A stretch of 64,000 nucleotides of DNA from Brachynemurus nebulosus (GCA_035578155.1 JAPWDM010000060.1:206001-270000), one strand, 5' to 3'; shown: positions 11,260 through 23,242, counted from the stretch's first letter. Translations and numbers: made by a program. Notes: generated by a model not told the origin, from the sequence alone.

Positions 11260-11261
<2 letters not shown>

Positions 11262-11280
11262 AACTGTTTTCCTTCAGAAT

Positions 11281-11376
11281 CGTGTTCTACGGGTCCGAAA
11301 ACGGATAGCGTCCCTACTCTCGCCTCGTCCCATTCTTATCGTATAGGTTGTATAAGTCTAATTTTTCAGTTGAAAA
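11281..11376 (+). repeat. Dispersed repeat of about 100 bp, copy 2
   Basis: CGTGTTCTACGGGTCCGAAA through AAATTCAACTA. It matches 1823-1924, with small differences in the middle (CGCCTCGTCCCATTC against CGCCTCTCGCAGCTC). Confidence 0.75.
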
Positions 11377-11868
11377 ATTCAACTAAAAAAAAAATTTTTA
11401 TTAATTTTCTTGATACATTAATTGTTTGTTACTTTTATTTTTTTTTATTTGTCGTCATATAAATAAGTTCATTTAATAGATGATAGGCTGATAACATTTT
11501 ATTGGGTCATCTGAACAAAATTTTGATGTACTAAACAAAAATTAAAAATCGACAATTTGAATTTTATTAAATAGTAATAATAGTATGTACATTAACAGTA
11601 AAATTGTGTATAAAATACAATCAACTTTTATGTAAAAATTTTGTTTTACGCAAATAGTCATTTTTAATACCATATATGTATAGCTCTCAAAAAATTTACA
11701 GTTAAGTATAGAAATAAAACATTTCAAAACAAAACAGACACAAAACACAAATGTTTTCCTTTTTCCTTGAATCGACTGAATTCTTAGTATCTTTTTATTT
11801 AACTGACAAGTATGGTTACAGTAACGTCAGTGGATTTATCATTGATTTATGCGTCAAAAAGATCATCT

Positions 11869-12121
11869 TCAATTGTAATCTTGGAAAGAGATTTTTCTAG
11901 TAGACTTGCAATTTTTATTTTGTACTAGTAAATTTTCTTCCCTGCTGTCAGAGTGAACTCTTTGATGGTCTTCGTTACCATCTGTACAAATACATTTTCT
12001 AAACTGTGATGATGCTAAGATATCACCATGAAGATTATCAAAAATACAGTAGGGTTTTTCCAAGCTATAAGATTTTTCAACATCACCAGCACATTGTACT
12101 TTTTTCAAACATGATCGTCTA
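11869..12121 (-). CDS. Possible terminal exon, unrecognised (weak)
   Basis: On the minus strand a TTATAG acceptor near 12122 opens a frame of about 83 residues that ends in TGA at 11869. The composition is coding-like (CIFDNLHGDILASSQF, KCICTDGNEDHQRVHSD) with four or five cysteines and none of the low complexity of its surroundings. There is no in-frame ATG near the start, so it would have to be a downstream exon. No domain recognised, and no partner exon found upstream within a few kilobases. Confidence 0.2.
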
Positions 12122-12356
12122 TAACGTAAAATTAAATGTGTACCGCATTATCAAAACAAAAATTACCTACAGAGTCCAGTAAATCTATTAAAGTCCGTCT
12201 CTGCTCTTATTTGTCGAATTTTGGTATAGAATTTTATATGGTTAAGTAAGTCGATCATAGAATTATAGGTACTGAGCCTTCAGTATATCTTTATCAAAGG
12301 AAAATTTCAAGAAAAAAAAATAATTAAAAAATAATATACCTACACATATATATATT

Positions 12357-12360
<4 letters not shown>

Positions 12361-12430
<70 letters not shown>

Positions 12431-12491
12431 TATTGTGTTTGGAATATGAATCTGTTCTGCAAAACAGAGAAGGAAATATGGTGTTCATAGG

Positions 12492-12575
<84 letters not shown>

Positions 12576-12636
12576 TATTGTGTTTGGAATATGAATCTGT
12601 TCTGCAAAACAGAGAAGGAAATATGGTGTTCATAGG

Positions 12637-12717
<81 letters not shown>
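12361..12717. repeat. Three (TA)n blocks in a tandem array with unique spacer of about 65 bp
   Basis: TA runs at about 12362-12426, 12492-12570 and 12641-12717 are separated by two near-identical spacers (TTGTTTATTGTGTTTGGAAT ... GGTGTTCATAGGTATATTA). The unit is about 145 bp. An inverted copy of the spacer lies at 15031-15092, so the array and that copy may be the two ends of one 2.7-kb element enclosing the transposase exon at 13448. Confidence 0.85.
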
Positions 12718-12718
<1 letters not shown>

Positions 12719-13447
12719 CTAAATACAAAGTTTCTGAGCGATCAAAGTCCACTTCCAGTTTTACTACAGCACTCCGTTAAATAAATGAAAGTAAGGGTCT
12801 ACACCATTAAAAAAATCCTATTTATAAATACTTAATTATGTTATTATTACTATGTAAGGGTATTTTTCATAAAAAATTTTTCATAAAAAATAAAGTATTT
12901 AATATCTTAAAATTGGTAGCGTTAAGTCATTTTGTAACATTAAATTTTTTATCACAGATATTTCTAGTTTTAATTATATTACATATTTCTTGTAGTTTAG
13001 AAACGTTTAATTTTTAATATTTTATACTTATCTGAACAATTTACTAAATATTGCAAATAATAAAACGGTCTATACTTTTCTCTTCTAAAGTCTATACTTT
13101 TCAGTGGTTAATTAAATGAAATGTACTCAATTTTATTGAACTACCTGATACAGTCATAAAACCTGCATAAAACCTACCTTTGTAAATGTTGCTATTATTA
13201 TGAATTTTTCAATAAAATCTGTTTATTAGTTTTACAAAATTTGTATGTTTACAAATAAATTTGTAATTTTTAGAATCAGTACTTTTACTTAGGCTTGGCT
13301 AGTCAAGTGTTTTACCTGCGAGATACAGTTTTCGATATTTTAACAATTTTTTTTCTTTAATTTATCGTATTCTTGATTATTATTATACTTTTTTATACCC
13401 TCTATTTTAATCGAGTTTTTATCTATTGATATTTAATTTATTTAAAT

Positions 13448-13670
13448 ATGGAAATGAATACGAGTATTAAAAATAAAATGTTAAGTCCACAAGCAAAACT
13501 TATCATTTTAAATGTGTTAGTGTTTATGAAAAGTGGAAGTGATGGTGTGAAAATCCAATTAACTCAAGTTAAAAATCGTCTTACTGCAGCTACGGGTATA
13601 TCGCTGGCAACTTTAACTAGAATAGCTAGTGAAGCAAGAAAAAATGATGGATCGGAAGCTATTTTACAGT
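13448..13670 (+). CDS. DDE_3 transposase, N-terminal helix-turn-helix exon
   Basis: ATG at 13448 opens a frame of 74 residues ending at a good splice donor (CAGT|GTGAGT at 13671). The sequence LSPQAKLIILNVLVFMK followed by NRLTAATGISLATLTRIASEA has the layout of the N-terminal DNA-binding helices found in insect DDE_3 (Tc1/mariner-superfamily) transposases. It would bind transposon ends. The catalytic exons do not follow: downstream lies a duplicated donor-containing repeat and then a palindrome, so it is an orphan first exon. It could be the same family as the broken gene at 19-2409, but the two parts do not overlap, so this cannot be tested here. Confidence 0.5.
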
Positions 13671-13955
13671 GTGAGTAAATTTTAGTAATAGGTGCGTTTA
13701 GTAATAGGTGTATGATGAAAGTTCAAGTGATAGTGACTAACAATAAGATGTATTTTATACAGTGTAATAATTTTATGTTTTAAGTGATGTGCTGACAGTG
13801 TGAGTAAATTTTAGTGATAGGTGCGTTTAGTAATAGGTGTGTGATGAAAGTTCAAGTGATAGTGACTAACAATAAGATGTATTTTACAGTGTAATAATTT
13901 TATATTTTAAGTGATGTGCTGACAGTGAGAGTAAATTTTAGTGATAGGTGCGTTT
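13666..13955. repeat. 129-bp tandem duplication carrying the splice donor
   Basis: The segment starting ACAGTGTGAGTAAATTTTAG occurs at 13666, 13795 and (partial, ACAGTGAGAGTAAATTTTAG) 13922, so about 2.3 units of 127-129 bp. Because the unit begins at the exon end, the donor site GTGAGT is present twice and a mutated version a third time. Confidence 0.85.
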
Positions 13956-14335
13956 TAGTTTATAATGTTACTTCATTTTCTTACTTCGAAGTATTCAGAG
14001 TTAGTAAAGGTAATTTCTTAATATTATTTATTTAATTTAAAATTACTTATTTAAGTAGGTATATCATTGCATTACTATATAAATAAGCAAACTATTTCAA
14101 AATCGATTACTTTTTTTTACAACCTAGTGTATTTTTATACATTGTATGTATCGTCCAATATTACCTGAGTGAGAGATATAACAACTAATAGGGGGAGTTT
14201 AGACATAATTACTCTATATCCATCTTTATTGCAAAAGTATTTTATCTTCTTAATATAATAAAATATGTATATCTCTTACTAAAAATACATCTTTCCTTTT
14301 TGTTGGACTTTGATACCTCAAAAACTCTGCATCTA

Positions 14336-14996
14336 GTTATATATAGTATATTTATTTAGTTTAGAAATGACGTCATTATCGTCTCTTTTCAATTTATGAC
14401 GCTAGCTGTCCTTTAAAAAAATTATACGATACTGATCCTTAAAATAGTATATAAATTAAGTTTATTTCCATTTTTTTCTTTTTCTCATTCTTTTCAAGTG
14501 CCAAATTATATAAAATTTCACTTACGGATTTGTGTATACTGAATGAAAGTTAGAAAAAGATAACATACCATTAAATTAGGTATTATTAAATAATTTTTAC
14601 CAATAATTTTTTATTTGACCCACCCATTTCAATTCATATTTTTATGATACCTTACTGTGGTACCTTACTACCTAGGTATCATAAAAATATGAATTGAAAT
14701 GGGTGGGTCAAATAAAAAATTATTGGTAAAAATTATTTAATAATACCTAATTTAATGGTATGTTATCTTTTTCTAACTTTCATTCAGTATACACAAATCC
14801 GTAAGTGAAATCTTATATAATTTGGCACTTGAAAAGAATGAGAAAAAGAAAAAATGGAAATAAACTTAATTTATATACTATTTTAAGGATCAGTATCGTA
14901 TAATTTTTTTAAAGGACAGCTAGCGTCCTAAATTGAAAAGAGACGATAATGATGTCATTTCTAAACTAAATAAATATACTATATACCTATATATAG
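14336..14996. mobile_element. 0.66-kb palindrome
   Basis: The left arm (14336-14657) and right arm (14675-14996) are near-perfect inverses around a loop of about 17 bp (centre near 14665, ACTGTGGTACCTTACTACCT). Outer ends read ATATAGTATATTTATTTAGT and its inverse. A few indels separate the arms (GACGTCATTATCG against CGATAATGATGTC). No coding potential. Confidence 0.85.
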
Positions 14997-15030
14997 CTTT
15001 TTATTTTGTTTGGAGTATGAACACCTGGAA

Positions 15031-15092
15031 TGAACACCATATTTCCTTCTCTGTTTTGCAGAACAGATTCATATTCCAAACACAATAAACAA
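15031..15092 (-). repeat. Inverted copy of the 12.4-kb spacer
   Basis: GAACACCATATTTCCTTCTC through CAAACACAATAAACA is the reverse complement of the spacers at 12427-12490 and 12571-12636. It ends in a short (TA) run, as the spacers do. Confidence 0.8.
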
Positions 15093-15396
15093 AAAATATA
15101 TATATTTTCAATCATTTTTTTTCGAAAACTCGCTTACATAGAACCATAATTTAAAAACGTATCTTATGTGAATTTTTTGACTCTTTGTAATGTTGTAAAA
15201 GATTTTAAAAAACTTAATAAAATAATAAATAAATATTTTATTTCGCAAAATACCACTTTTATTTTTGAAACTGTGACAATATTGTTTCGAACCGTCAGTT
15301 CATTTTCAAACAGAATTCTGTTTGAAATGTATGAATGCAGAGGCGGTTATTTTATAATGTATGAATGCAATTGTTTCATAATGTATGATTGTAGAG

Positions 15397-16505
15397 GGCG
15401 CATGTAATTTCCGCACTTTTTTTTTTTAAATGCATCAAATGTTTGTTAATTTATGTGGTAAATTCCGCACTAATCAGAAAATAACATAAGTATGTACACG
15501 ACAAACCTATATACCGGGTGAGTTTTTTGATAATTGCCATTCCATTTATTCCTAAAATATCCACAAAAAACGAAACTACTTTTTTAGAAATTTGGACGAA
15601 AGGAAATGCTAATTATGAAAGTTATTAATATTTAGCTAGCTCCTTATTATCATGAAAATTTAAGCAAAGGAAAATGCTGAAAATGCTAAGTAGACAGGTG
15701 ACTCATTTTCAATTAACTGCTTTTATTTCATAAGAGTTCGGGCAAAGGGGAACTAAACTAATCAAACCTTAACTAACCTAACCACCTAGTTTTATATCAA
15801 AGTCGAAGTATATTATCAAAACTAACTAAACTAACCTAACCTTAATTAAAGTCACCACCTAATTTTATATAAAGTCGAAGTATATTATCAAAATTAACTG
15901 AACTAACCTAACCTAAACTAACCTCACCACTTAGTTTTTATATCAAAGTCGAAAAATATTGTCAAAACTAAACTAAACTAACGTAACCTTAACTAACCTT
16001 ACCACCTAGCTTTATATCAAAGTCGAAGTATATTGTCAAAACTAATTAAACTAACCTAACCTATCTTCAAAAAATATTCCATAATTTAATGTTACATGTT
16101 TGGTACTAATGAACAGCATTTTTAAAGAACTTTCTAATGATATACCATAAGTGGGGTCTTACAATTTAAAAAAATAAGATTGCGGTGGCTGAAGTCTAAG
16201 GAGTTGGTTGTAGGTAAAAGTTTCCCATGCCGGTCATAATGGTTCCCCCTTCATGTTCTAGAAACTGTTTTAACAGATTTTAATTACCTATTACCGTTCT
16301 AAAGATACAAGGCCTGGCTTGTTTTTAAATTGACACCCTGTTTACGTATCATATACACCAGTTAAATATAATTTTATCAAAAAATAATTAGTTTTATTTT
16401 CAATTGTTTAGTGCGGAAAATACACATAGGATTATTGATAGTTTCAAAAGATGAGTGCGGAATTTACCTATAATATTTTGTTTGGTGCGGAAATTGCTAC
16501 CACCC
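15397..16505. mobile_element. Non-autonomous TIR element with 9-bp target duplication
   Basis: Terminal inverted repeats: GGCGCATGTAATTTCCGCAC at the left and the inverse of GGGTGGTAGCAATTTCCGCA at the right. Flanks are ATTGTAGAG (15388-15396) and ATTGCAGAG (16506-16514), a 9-bp duplication with one mismatch, which is the Mutator/MULE size. Subterminal copies of the TTCCGCAC motif occur near 15464, 16412 and 16457. No transposase is encoded. A TAACC-rich minisatellite sits in the middle. Confidence 0.7.
15755..16065. repeat. TAACC-rich minisatellite, unit about 75-85 bp
   Basis: Four to five units, each of the form TATATCAAAGTCGAAGTATA followed by TCAAAACTAA and then CTAACCTAACC-type pentamers. 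The pentamer matches the insect telomere repeat (TTAGG)n read on the other strand, but it is degenerate and interspersed, so this is not a telomere. Confidence 0.8.
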
Positions 16506-16845
16506 ATTGCAGAGACAGATTCCCACTAGGGCAACCTAGGCCATAGCCTAGGGGCGCCAAAAGCGGCATTTAAAATAGGGCGGCAAAGGTTGTAATTTGC
16601 ATTTTTACCTTTTTGCTCGTCAGTAATTTTTTTTAGGGAAAAGTTCGAAAAAAAAGTAAAGAAACTTAAGAAAAGGTTAAGATTTTTGAATTTTTAAGTG
16701 AAAGGCAGGGACTTAAGGTAAATCTGGCCCTGTATTAATGTGTTCATTAGAAAAGCATTAAACAGTATTTCACGACTTCCCTGTCCCAACCTCGTATATC
16801 CAAAACTACATGTTTTAGAACACGCAAAAAACATATTAAATACTG

Positions 16846-16848
<3 letters not shown>

Positions 16849-16912
<64 letters not shown>
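16849..16912. repeat. (TA)n microsatellite
   Basis: The downstream edge abuts CAGGTGTCCCGGTCGGATGT, the inverse of which precedes the (TA)n at 23243 (ATCCAAACGGGACACCCGG). Confidence 0.95.
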
Positions 16913-16915
<3 letters not shown>

Positions 16916-16968
16916 GTGTCCCGGTCGGATGTATACATACGATTTACATGTTAATGGATAACATTGGA

Positions 16969-17664
16969 TTCCCATAAGGAAAAAGTTGTCACAAGAGTGC
17001 TTTGGATAAACATATTTATATTTTTACTAATTTTCTTTTATAAAAATTTTTTTTACTTTATTTTATTATAATAAATAAATAAATAAATAAAGTAAAAAAT
17101 TGATAATTTCAATAAAAATTTAAATATGAATGACAGGAATAAATTAGTTTTTCCATTTTTCTTAAACTGATATCTGAGTTTTCTACGGGCTAGCACATTA
17201 ACTGTATTTTCAACTGGTACTCTAACTGTAATAGGTCTTTTTATGGTCATTATGTACACACTCATATTTTTTAAAATTTTCTAAAATGCGCTAAATTGTC
17301 CTGAGGTACGGTAGCGGATGATTAGGATACTTAACACTAAATAAATCTCTGGTACGACGCAAACTATTTCTATCAATTCTCCACCGTATTATCTGCACTA
17401 TTTATTTCTTCGACATAATATTCTTTAAGTATTTTTTTTATTTTTTAATATTTATTTTCAAAAAAAATTAAAAAAATGGCTTTCGAATTTACAAAAAATG
17501 ATACAAATACTTATGTGAAAATATGAGTTAGATGAATATTGCGATATTCACTTTTTATTTTACTGCATTATTATTGTTAAAGCGACAGAAACATATTAAA
17601 TTGGTATTATTATTTTGTTCAAAGCACTCTTGTGACATAATTTCTTCCTTATGGGAATTCAGTG
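16969..17664. mobile_element. 0.7-kb inverted-repeat element
   Basis: GGATTCCCATAAGGAAAAAG...TCACAAGAGTGCTTTG at the left is mirrored by CAAAGCACTCTTGTGACATA...CTTCCTTATGGGAATTC at the right, arms about 45 bp. The interior holds a short minus-strand frame (about 17053-17265, including RPITVRVPVENTVNVLARRK) that I do not recognise and that may be chance. Confidence 0.5.
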
Positions 17665-18173
17665 CACAGTTGAAATAATAGTTTGTTCTACAAACAGTTA
17701 CGAAACGGGATGACGTCAGAATGTACGTTTGGAATTTTAAAATTACAAGGGTTATCCATGTTAAGTAAATAATGCATAATAATACTTATTATTTTACAAA
17801 GGTTATGTGTTAACCTGTACATTATACACTTAATTTTTGTTAATTTTATCAATGAAAATACTGTCACACACTAATAAAATATTATTTAGAAAAACAAATT
17901 TGCAGGTCAAATAATTTTGTGAAAAATTACAATTGATAATTACCATGTAAATTATTTATTTTGTCTAATTTTCACTGATATTTTTTAAAATTTTGAATAA
18001 TGTAGGCAGTGTAATATTAACTGACATTAAATTTGTATTACTTAAAAACTAACTTTTTATTTTTGATATTTTCGTGTAATTTAGTGTGTTTTATTGCGAT
18101 CTATTAAGTTATTTTATTGAGATATTTTTGACATTTAATTATAAATTTAATTTTTTTATTACCTAAATATATA

Positions 18174-18793
18174 ATGTCTAAAAGCGGTGGCAACTCTTGT
18201 GCGGTTAAATTTTGTTTAAGCCATCCAAAAGAGAATTCTAAGTGGCTACTGATCTGGATGTGTAAGTTTTATTTTAGCTTGATTGCTTATGTAAAAATAA
18301 ATATACGTTAAATAGTTATTCAGTTATGGTTCATTTCAGTTAAATTTAACCATGCTCCGTCACTTTGAATTTAAATAATTTCCATTTTCTTGGCTTTATC
18401 TCTTTTATTAAAAGAATAGAAGATTGATTTGTTTCGAATATAAGAATTATTTAATTTTTTAACGGAAACTCATGATCAATTGTATCTGAAATGAGGTAAA
18501 ATATTTTAGATCTCGCCAGTGGTTAGTTGCAATAGGTCGTGAAGATCTTTTAAATTATAGTGTTGAATACTGCCATAATTTTCGGGTATGTTCAACTCAT
18601 TTTGAAAAAAGTTGTTTCAAAAGTGAAACAAATCGATTAAAGCCTGGTGCAGTACCAACACTCCTGTTAATTAGGTCAAAAGTTACAGATATAATTATTT
18701 CCAACTCTGTTGAAACTCAAACAAAATCTATGCCCACTACGAGTTCTGCTGTTCAAACAGTTATAGGTTCTAGAAATAATGTAATATTAATAT
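18174..18793 (+). pseudogene. THAP-domain gene fragment (two exons, interrupted)
   Basis: ATG at 18174 begins MSKSGGNSCAVKFC, the C-x4-C half of a THAP C2CH zinc finger. After an intron-like gap, an acceptor (TATTTTAG ending 18509) opens a frame reading RQWLVAIGREDL, FRVCSTHFEKSCF (the C-x2-H half) and LKPGAVPT, the invariant 'AVPT' end of THAP domains. THAP domains bind DNA and occur in host regulators and in P-element-type transposases. The exon-1 donor is unclear: GTAAGT near 18262 gives the wrong phase and a stop, and exon 1 lacks the usual RFP segment, so this copy may be degenerate. The frame is cut at 18795 by Tc1/mariner-like ends. Intron sequence recurs at 49745-49990. Confidence 0.6.
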
Positions 18794-19231
18794 ACAGTAC
18801 AGTCTTGAACAGTGCGACTGAACGGGGGCTCTCCAAGGTCAAAGTCGCACTTTTCAAATTCCAGTGGCGGTTTAGCAGTATTTTTTTTCGTAATGCAATA
18901 AAAAAACGTTACTTATTTTATCATAACGTAATAGTGATATTCCCAAAAATTAATTAATACAATTGAAAAGACAATAATTTTTTTTAAAAATTTTAATTTT
19001 TGATTTTATATTGAGTGGCATATTGAATTTTATAATGTCTCACAATTTCATTAGTATGTTCACCACTTTCAGTTTTAGAAATTACCTCTAATTTTGTTAA
19101 ATTTTTATTTTTTAATTCACTCATTTTTCATGTAGGCACAATTCTTAAAGCACATACTTATAAAAGTGATTGTAACGACACTGATAATCACGAAATGAAT
19201 ATGCTTTATAGAAATAAATTTTGTTCAATAA

Positions 19232-19690
19232 GGCCCGATTTACATTAACGCTCTGCTCTCACTCCGATATCACTACGCTTCCGATTCGATATAATCTTGT
19301 TGTGTTCACATTACAGTGCTGATATCATGCTGGTGCCTATTCGTTCTCTATTGACATTATAATGCTGCTCTGGGTACACTCCCAGTTCGGCCTCAGTTCG
19401 ATACAAATATCTTTTCATAACAACTAAATGCAAGCGGGGTGGAGTGGAATCAAAAAAGTGTTTACACTATAGGACAAGCCATAACAAGTCTGATATCGCT
19501 CCGATAAGATATTACCTGACTGGTATTGATATTGGATTGACATTGGAGCGAGAGCCAACCGTGACTGATATCGGACCGATATCAGAGCGATGATGTGAAT
19601 ACACTCATTGTTTATTGTGTAAGAATATTTTATCGAACCTGGAGTGGAGTGATATCGGAGTGAGAGCAGAGCATTAATGTAAATCGGGCC
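19232..19690. mobile_element. Harbinger-like MITE, copy 1 (TAA duplication)
   Basis: A 459-bp element whose ends, GGCCCGATTTACATTAA onward, are inverted repeats of at least 42 bp with one mismatch. It is flanked by TAA at both sides (19229-19231, 19691-19693), the PIF/Harbinger target. Interior is rich in GATATC-containing motifs (GATATCGGAG, CCGATATC). A second copy in opposite orientation lies at 31553-31996. Confidence 0.8.
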
Positions 19691-19940
19691 TAAGTGAAAC
19701 ATGAAAGAATAGGTTGACAAAACAGATTCATTAAATCATTTTATAATATAAACAAAACGTAAATGAAATTTGTGAATCGGAGACCGTATGAATCAAACCA
19801 TCACCATATCATCATTAGTTTTTAGAGTACTACACTCATAAAGTAAATTAACCGTCCAACCTCCAAATAGTATAACATTAAATTATATTTTTAAAACTGT
19901 AGTATTAGATTCTATTTACTTAGTGAGTACATAATCATCA

Positions 19941-22360
19941 ATACCTATAAATAAAATAGAAGGGTCTGTCGGTGATTTTATTTAAGGGTATGTCGGTTAT
20001 TAGTGAAAAAATAATGTCTGTATGTCTGTCTGTCTGTCTGTCTGTTTGTACGAACCGATTTAACTTAAAAACTACTGAAGCTATTGAGTTGAAATTTACA
20101 GGGAATATAGATATTAATCTCCTGATCAATCTTAACCACATTTTAATGTGATCTTCCAAATGGTTATGTACAGGATGATTCAAAAAGAATCTCCATTAAA
20201 AGTTTATGGTCTTCTAAATAAAGTAGATTTTTGAAAATTTGGTTTTAGAAGTTTCTAAATATGAAGATTTTAATTAAAATACTTCTAACTTGCTGCCACT
20301 TCCGGTTATACCAGAAATTGACACCAACTTTGCTATTTTAAGTGTTTTTAACAACAAATTTGAATTCGCTGGGAATTGTTATTAATATTGTATCTGACAG
20401 TGGCATTTCAGCTTCCTTGACATGATACAGGATGGTCACATAAAGAATTTTTTAAATAATTTTTTGTTTATTGTGAAAAAGTTTTTTTTTTTAAATGAGC
20501 CACCTATATTTTTTATTACAACTATGTAAAAAAATATACACTCTATCTATTAATATCAGATATTCTTACACCTAAAACTAATACTTTGGAAGTTACATCG
20601 AATTTATATAATAAAATGATAAGCACAGATGAGACAGATCAAGCCTACATATAAAAAAGTGAAATCTTAAAATTGCAATAAGTAGCAATTTACACGACTA
20701 CTACTTTAATCTGTTACTGACTGTCGTGGTGTTCACGACAAAATAACAATCATGTTTTTTTAATCAATTCGTGAAATTTAAACAGAAAAAAATATGAAGT
20801 GTGTCGTATTTAAGTGTACAAATTATACTGAATAAAAAATTTCTCAAAATAAAGGGATATCTTTCTTAAAATAAATAAATTTATTTTTAATTATTGATTA
20901 GTTGTCAAATAGGTCGACCATCATAGTATATAGTGTATGTATACGAACTGCATATATCATCATCAAAATATATTACTAACACATTGGTATATTCGTGTCC
21001 ATACATCGTGTGTTATGATTGTATGTGTGCTGTGTTACGTCACCCATTGATTACAGTGGGCACAGTTTGGTAGACATTTTAGTTTGACCCCTTGATGATA
21101 AGTTAGGTTTTCCTTGGGCACGGTTGACACAAAAACCACTGGACAGATTTTAGTGAAATATTGCAAATTTATTTCATAGATGCTTCATCATCTCAACATC
21201 TCCAGTCAGAATCTTCACGATATTCTTTATGGAGGTTGATATATTCACGACAAAAGTTGATATACCTATCAAAAATACTCATTTAATAATAAACGGAAAC
21301 AAAAGAAAGAAAAAGCAATAGATTACCTAGGTTACGATAAAAATAATATTAAAAAATTTAAACATTAACTTCAGAACTTTTCATTAAAATTTCACTTTAG
21401 AAAAGGATTTTTGTAAAGCCTAATTACGAAGGAACTGAACGTAATTTTGAAATATCCACCAGGGTTTTCGGATCTCCAAAAGAATCCAAAATTCAATTAA
21501 TTCTAAAACAATAAATATGGGAATCTATGAAAGGATTTCAAAGTCTGAAAATTAAATATATTAATATGGTTGTTTTCGAGTTGTTTGCCGAGCGGAGCGA
21601 AGCGTTACATGGAATTAACCTTTTATAGAATTTTAAACTATTTGGTGAGCGAAACGAAGCACTTTAAAGAATTAATTTTGAATTAAATTTGTCTGGTTTG
21701 TTTCGGAATAACTAATTTAAAGTAGATTATTACTCACAGTTAACATAATTTTACACGAATGAAACTGGAGGACATAGTTGTCAGAAATAAATTAATGAAT
21801 ACATGTTTCAACACTTTTTGAAAAATAATCCTGTAAAGAGTAAAATAGAGAATAAACGCAAAAAAATGGAGAGAGGTCAAAGTTTACATTTTTAACGTCA
21901 ACTGTTCTGGCGTCTCCAACAATGAGTGAGTTATTTTAGGAAATATTCAAGCATAATGCAAGCAGGCTTAGGGGGATTTAAATTTTCCAATAGGATAAGG
22001 GAGGATACTTATTTACAGTAAAGTGTACAAATATTAGCTATTTTAAAAATATATAATATTTGAGTATTTTAAGTCAACATACTTTTTTTATTTCTATACC
22101 AAATTCGTTGACATCTTTCCTTGATAGGTTTACTTTAGATTTTTAGTCTATGTTATATCTATGTTTGAAGAAATGACAAATTAGTTTTTGAAAATTTCCA
22201 GTTGTTCCTAGATAACTAGCCAAAGGCAATTCTCAATAAATAAAGCTTATCAAAGCTTATGATAAGAAAATAGGGGCAAAAATTTTAGCGAACTACCCAC
22301 TAGGAATTACCTTTACTAAATTATGAAATTCACGCCAGCGAAGCCGCGGGTAACAGCTAG
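19941..22360 (+). mobile_element. Helitron-like non-autonomous element
   Basis: The right end GAAGCCGCGGGTAACAGCTAG|T has the CTAG terminus and GC-rich hairpin region typical of insect Helitron 3' ends. The left part contains CTATAAATAAAATAGAAGGG, a (TGTC)n run and ACGAACCGATTTAACTTAAA, a combination common at the other end of such elements. No RepHel is encoded. The left boundary is approximate, and part of the interior may be a different insertion. Confidence 0.45.
20015..20046. repeat. (TGTC)n microsatellite
   Basis: Five to six TGTC/TGTA tetramers near the left end of the Helitron-like element. Confidence 0.85.
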
Positions 22361-23239
22361 TTTAGCAATAAATTAAGAATTTTCTGCTATACTGTAATCT
22401 ATATTTACTTTAAAAAACAATAAAAAGTAATAAATGTAATTTTTATTAAAAATAAATTAAGTTGCTTTTAATTTTTATATCTATTGCGGAAAAAATACCT
22501 TTATTACCCATATTGCCTCTCCCTACGTCAGTATGTCATACAGACGATTACAGAACCTGTCGATATCCTGAATATCTAATCCTAAAAGTCAATTTTTATT
22601 AATTTCTTAAAATCTTTTAAATTCCAAAAAATTAAAATGAATTCTGATTGTTAAATCGTTTATTCAGCAAATAACATTCAATATCACTAACGAAATTTAA
22701 AATAAAAATAATGCTTAGCATTTGGAAAAGGTTATCAATTAATTTTGCCGATGAGTGTATTTATTTTATTTTGAAATACGTACTTACAAAACAATGTTTA
22801 CTTAAGAATTAAAATAAACATTCTTAGAAAAAATTTACATTGTTTAGGCTGCTCTATATACCTGTGATTTTATGACAATGGCGACAGAGAAATAATTCAC
22901 TCACACAAATACACAATTTACTGTTTGTGTGAAATAAACAACAATGTTTATGTACACTTCAGTCGCAACTTCAAGAGTCGCACTATTCAAGACTGGACTG
23001 TAATATAATATAACATGATCATTGCCAACCCTCAATCTCACATGTACAAACACATACAGTCACATCAATAAAAAAGGACATACATAATTGTTTGTACTTA
23101 TATCAAAAAAGGATAGAAAGTGCGTTTCGCTACTGCCTATGGTAATAATCTTTTATTTATACTGTGTTCAGTGTTATCCATTAACATGTAAACCGTATGT
23201 ATACATCCAAACGGGACACCCGGTATACTTATCTATACA

Positions 23240-23242
<3 letters not shown>

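Larger units (their letters stand above)
18795..23000. mobile_element. Tc1/mariner-like ends enclosing nested elements
   Basis: The left end TA|CAGTACAGTCTTGAACAGTG (from 18795) matches the inverse of the right end CACTATTCAAGACTGGACTG|TA (to 23000). TA flanks and a CAGT start are typical of Tc1/mariner. No transposase frame survives in the 4.2 kb between, which contains a Harbinger-like MITE and a Helitron-like element. The ends could also belong to two separate copies, so the 4.2-kb unit is inferred. Confidence 0.55.

Noticed and set aside
15755..16065. Interstitial telomere
   Set aside because: CCTAA pentamers are few, degenerate and interspersed with a longer unique unit; better described as a minisatellite inside a TIR element.
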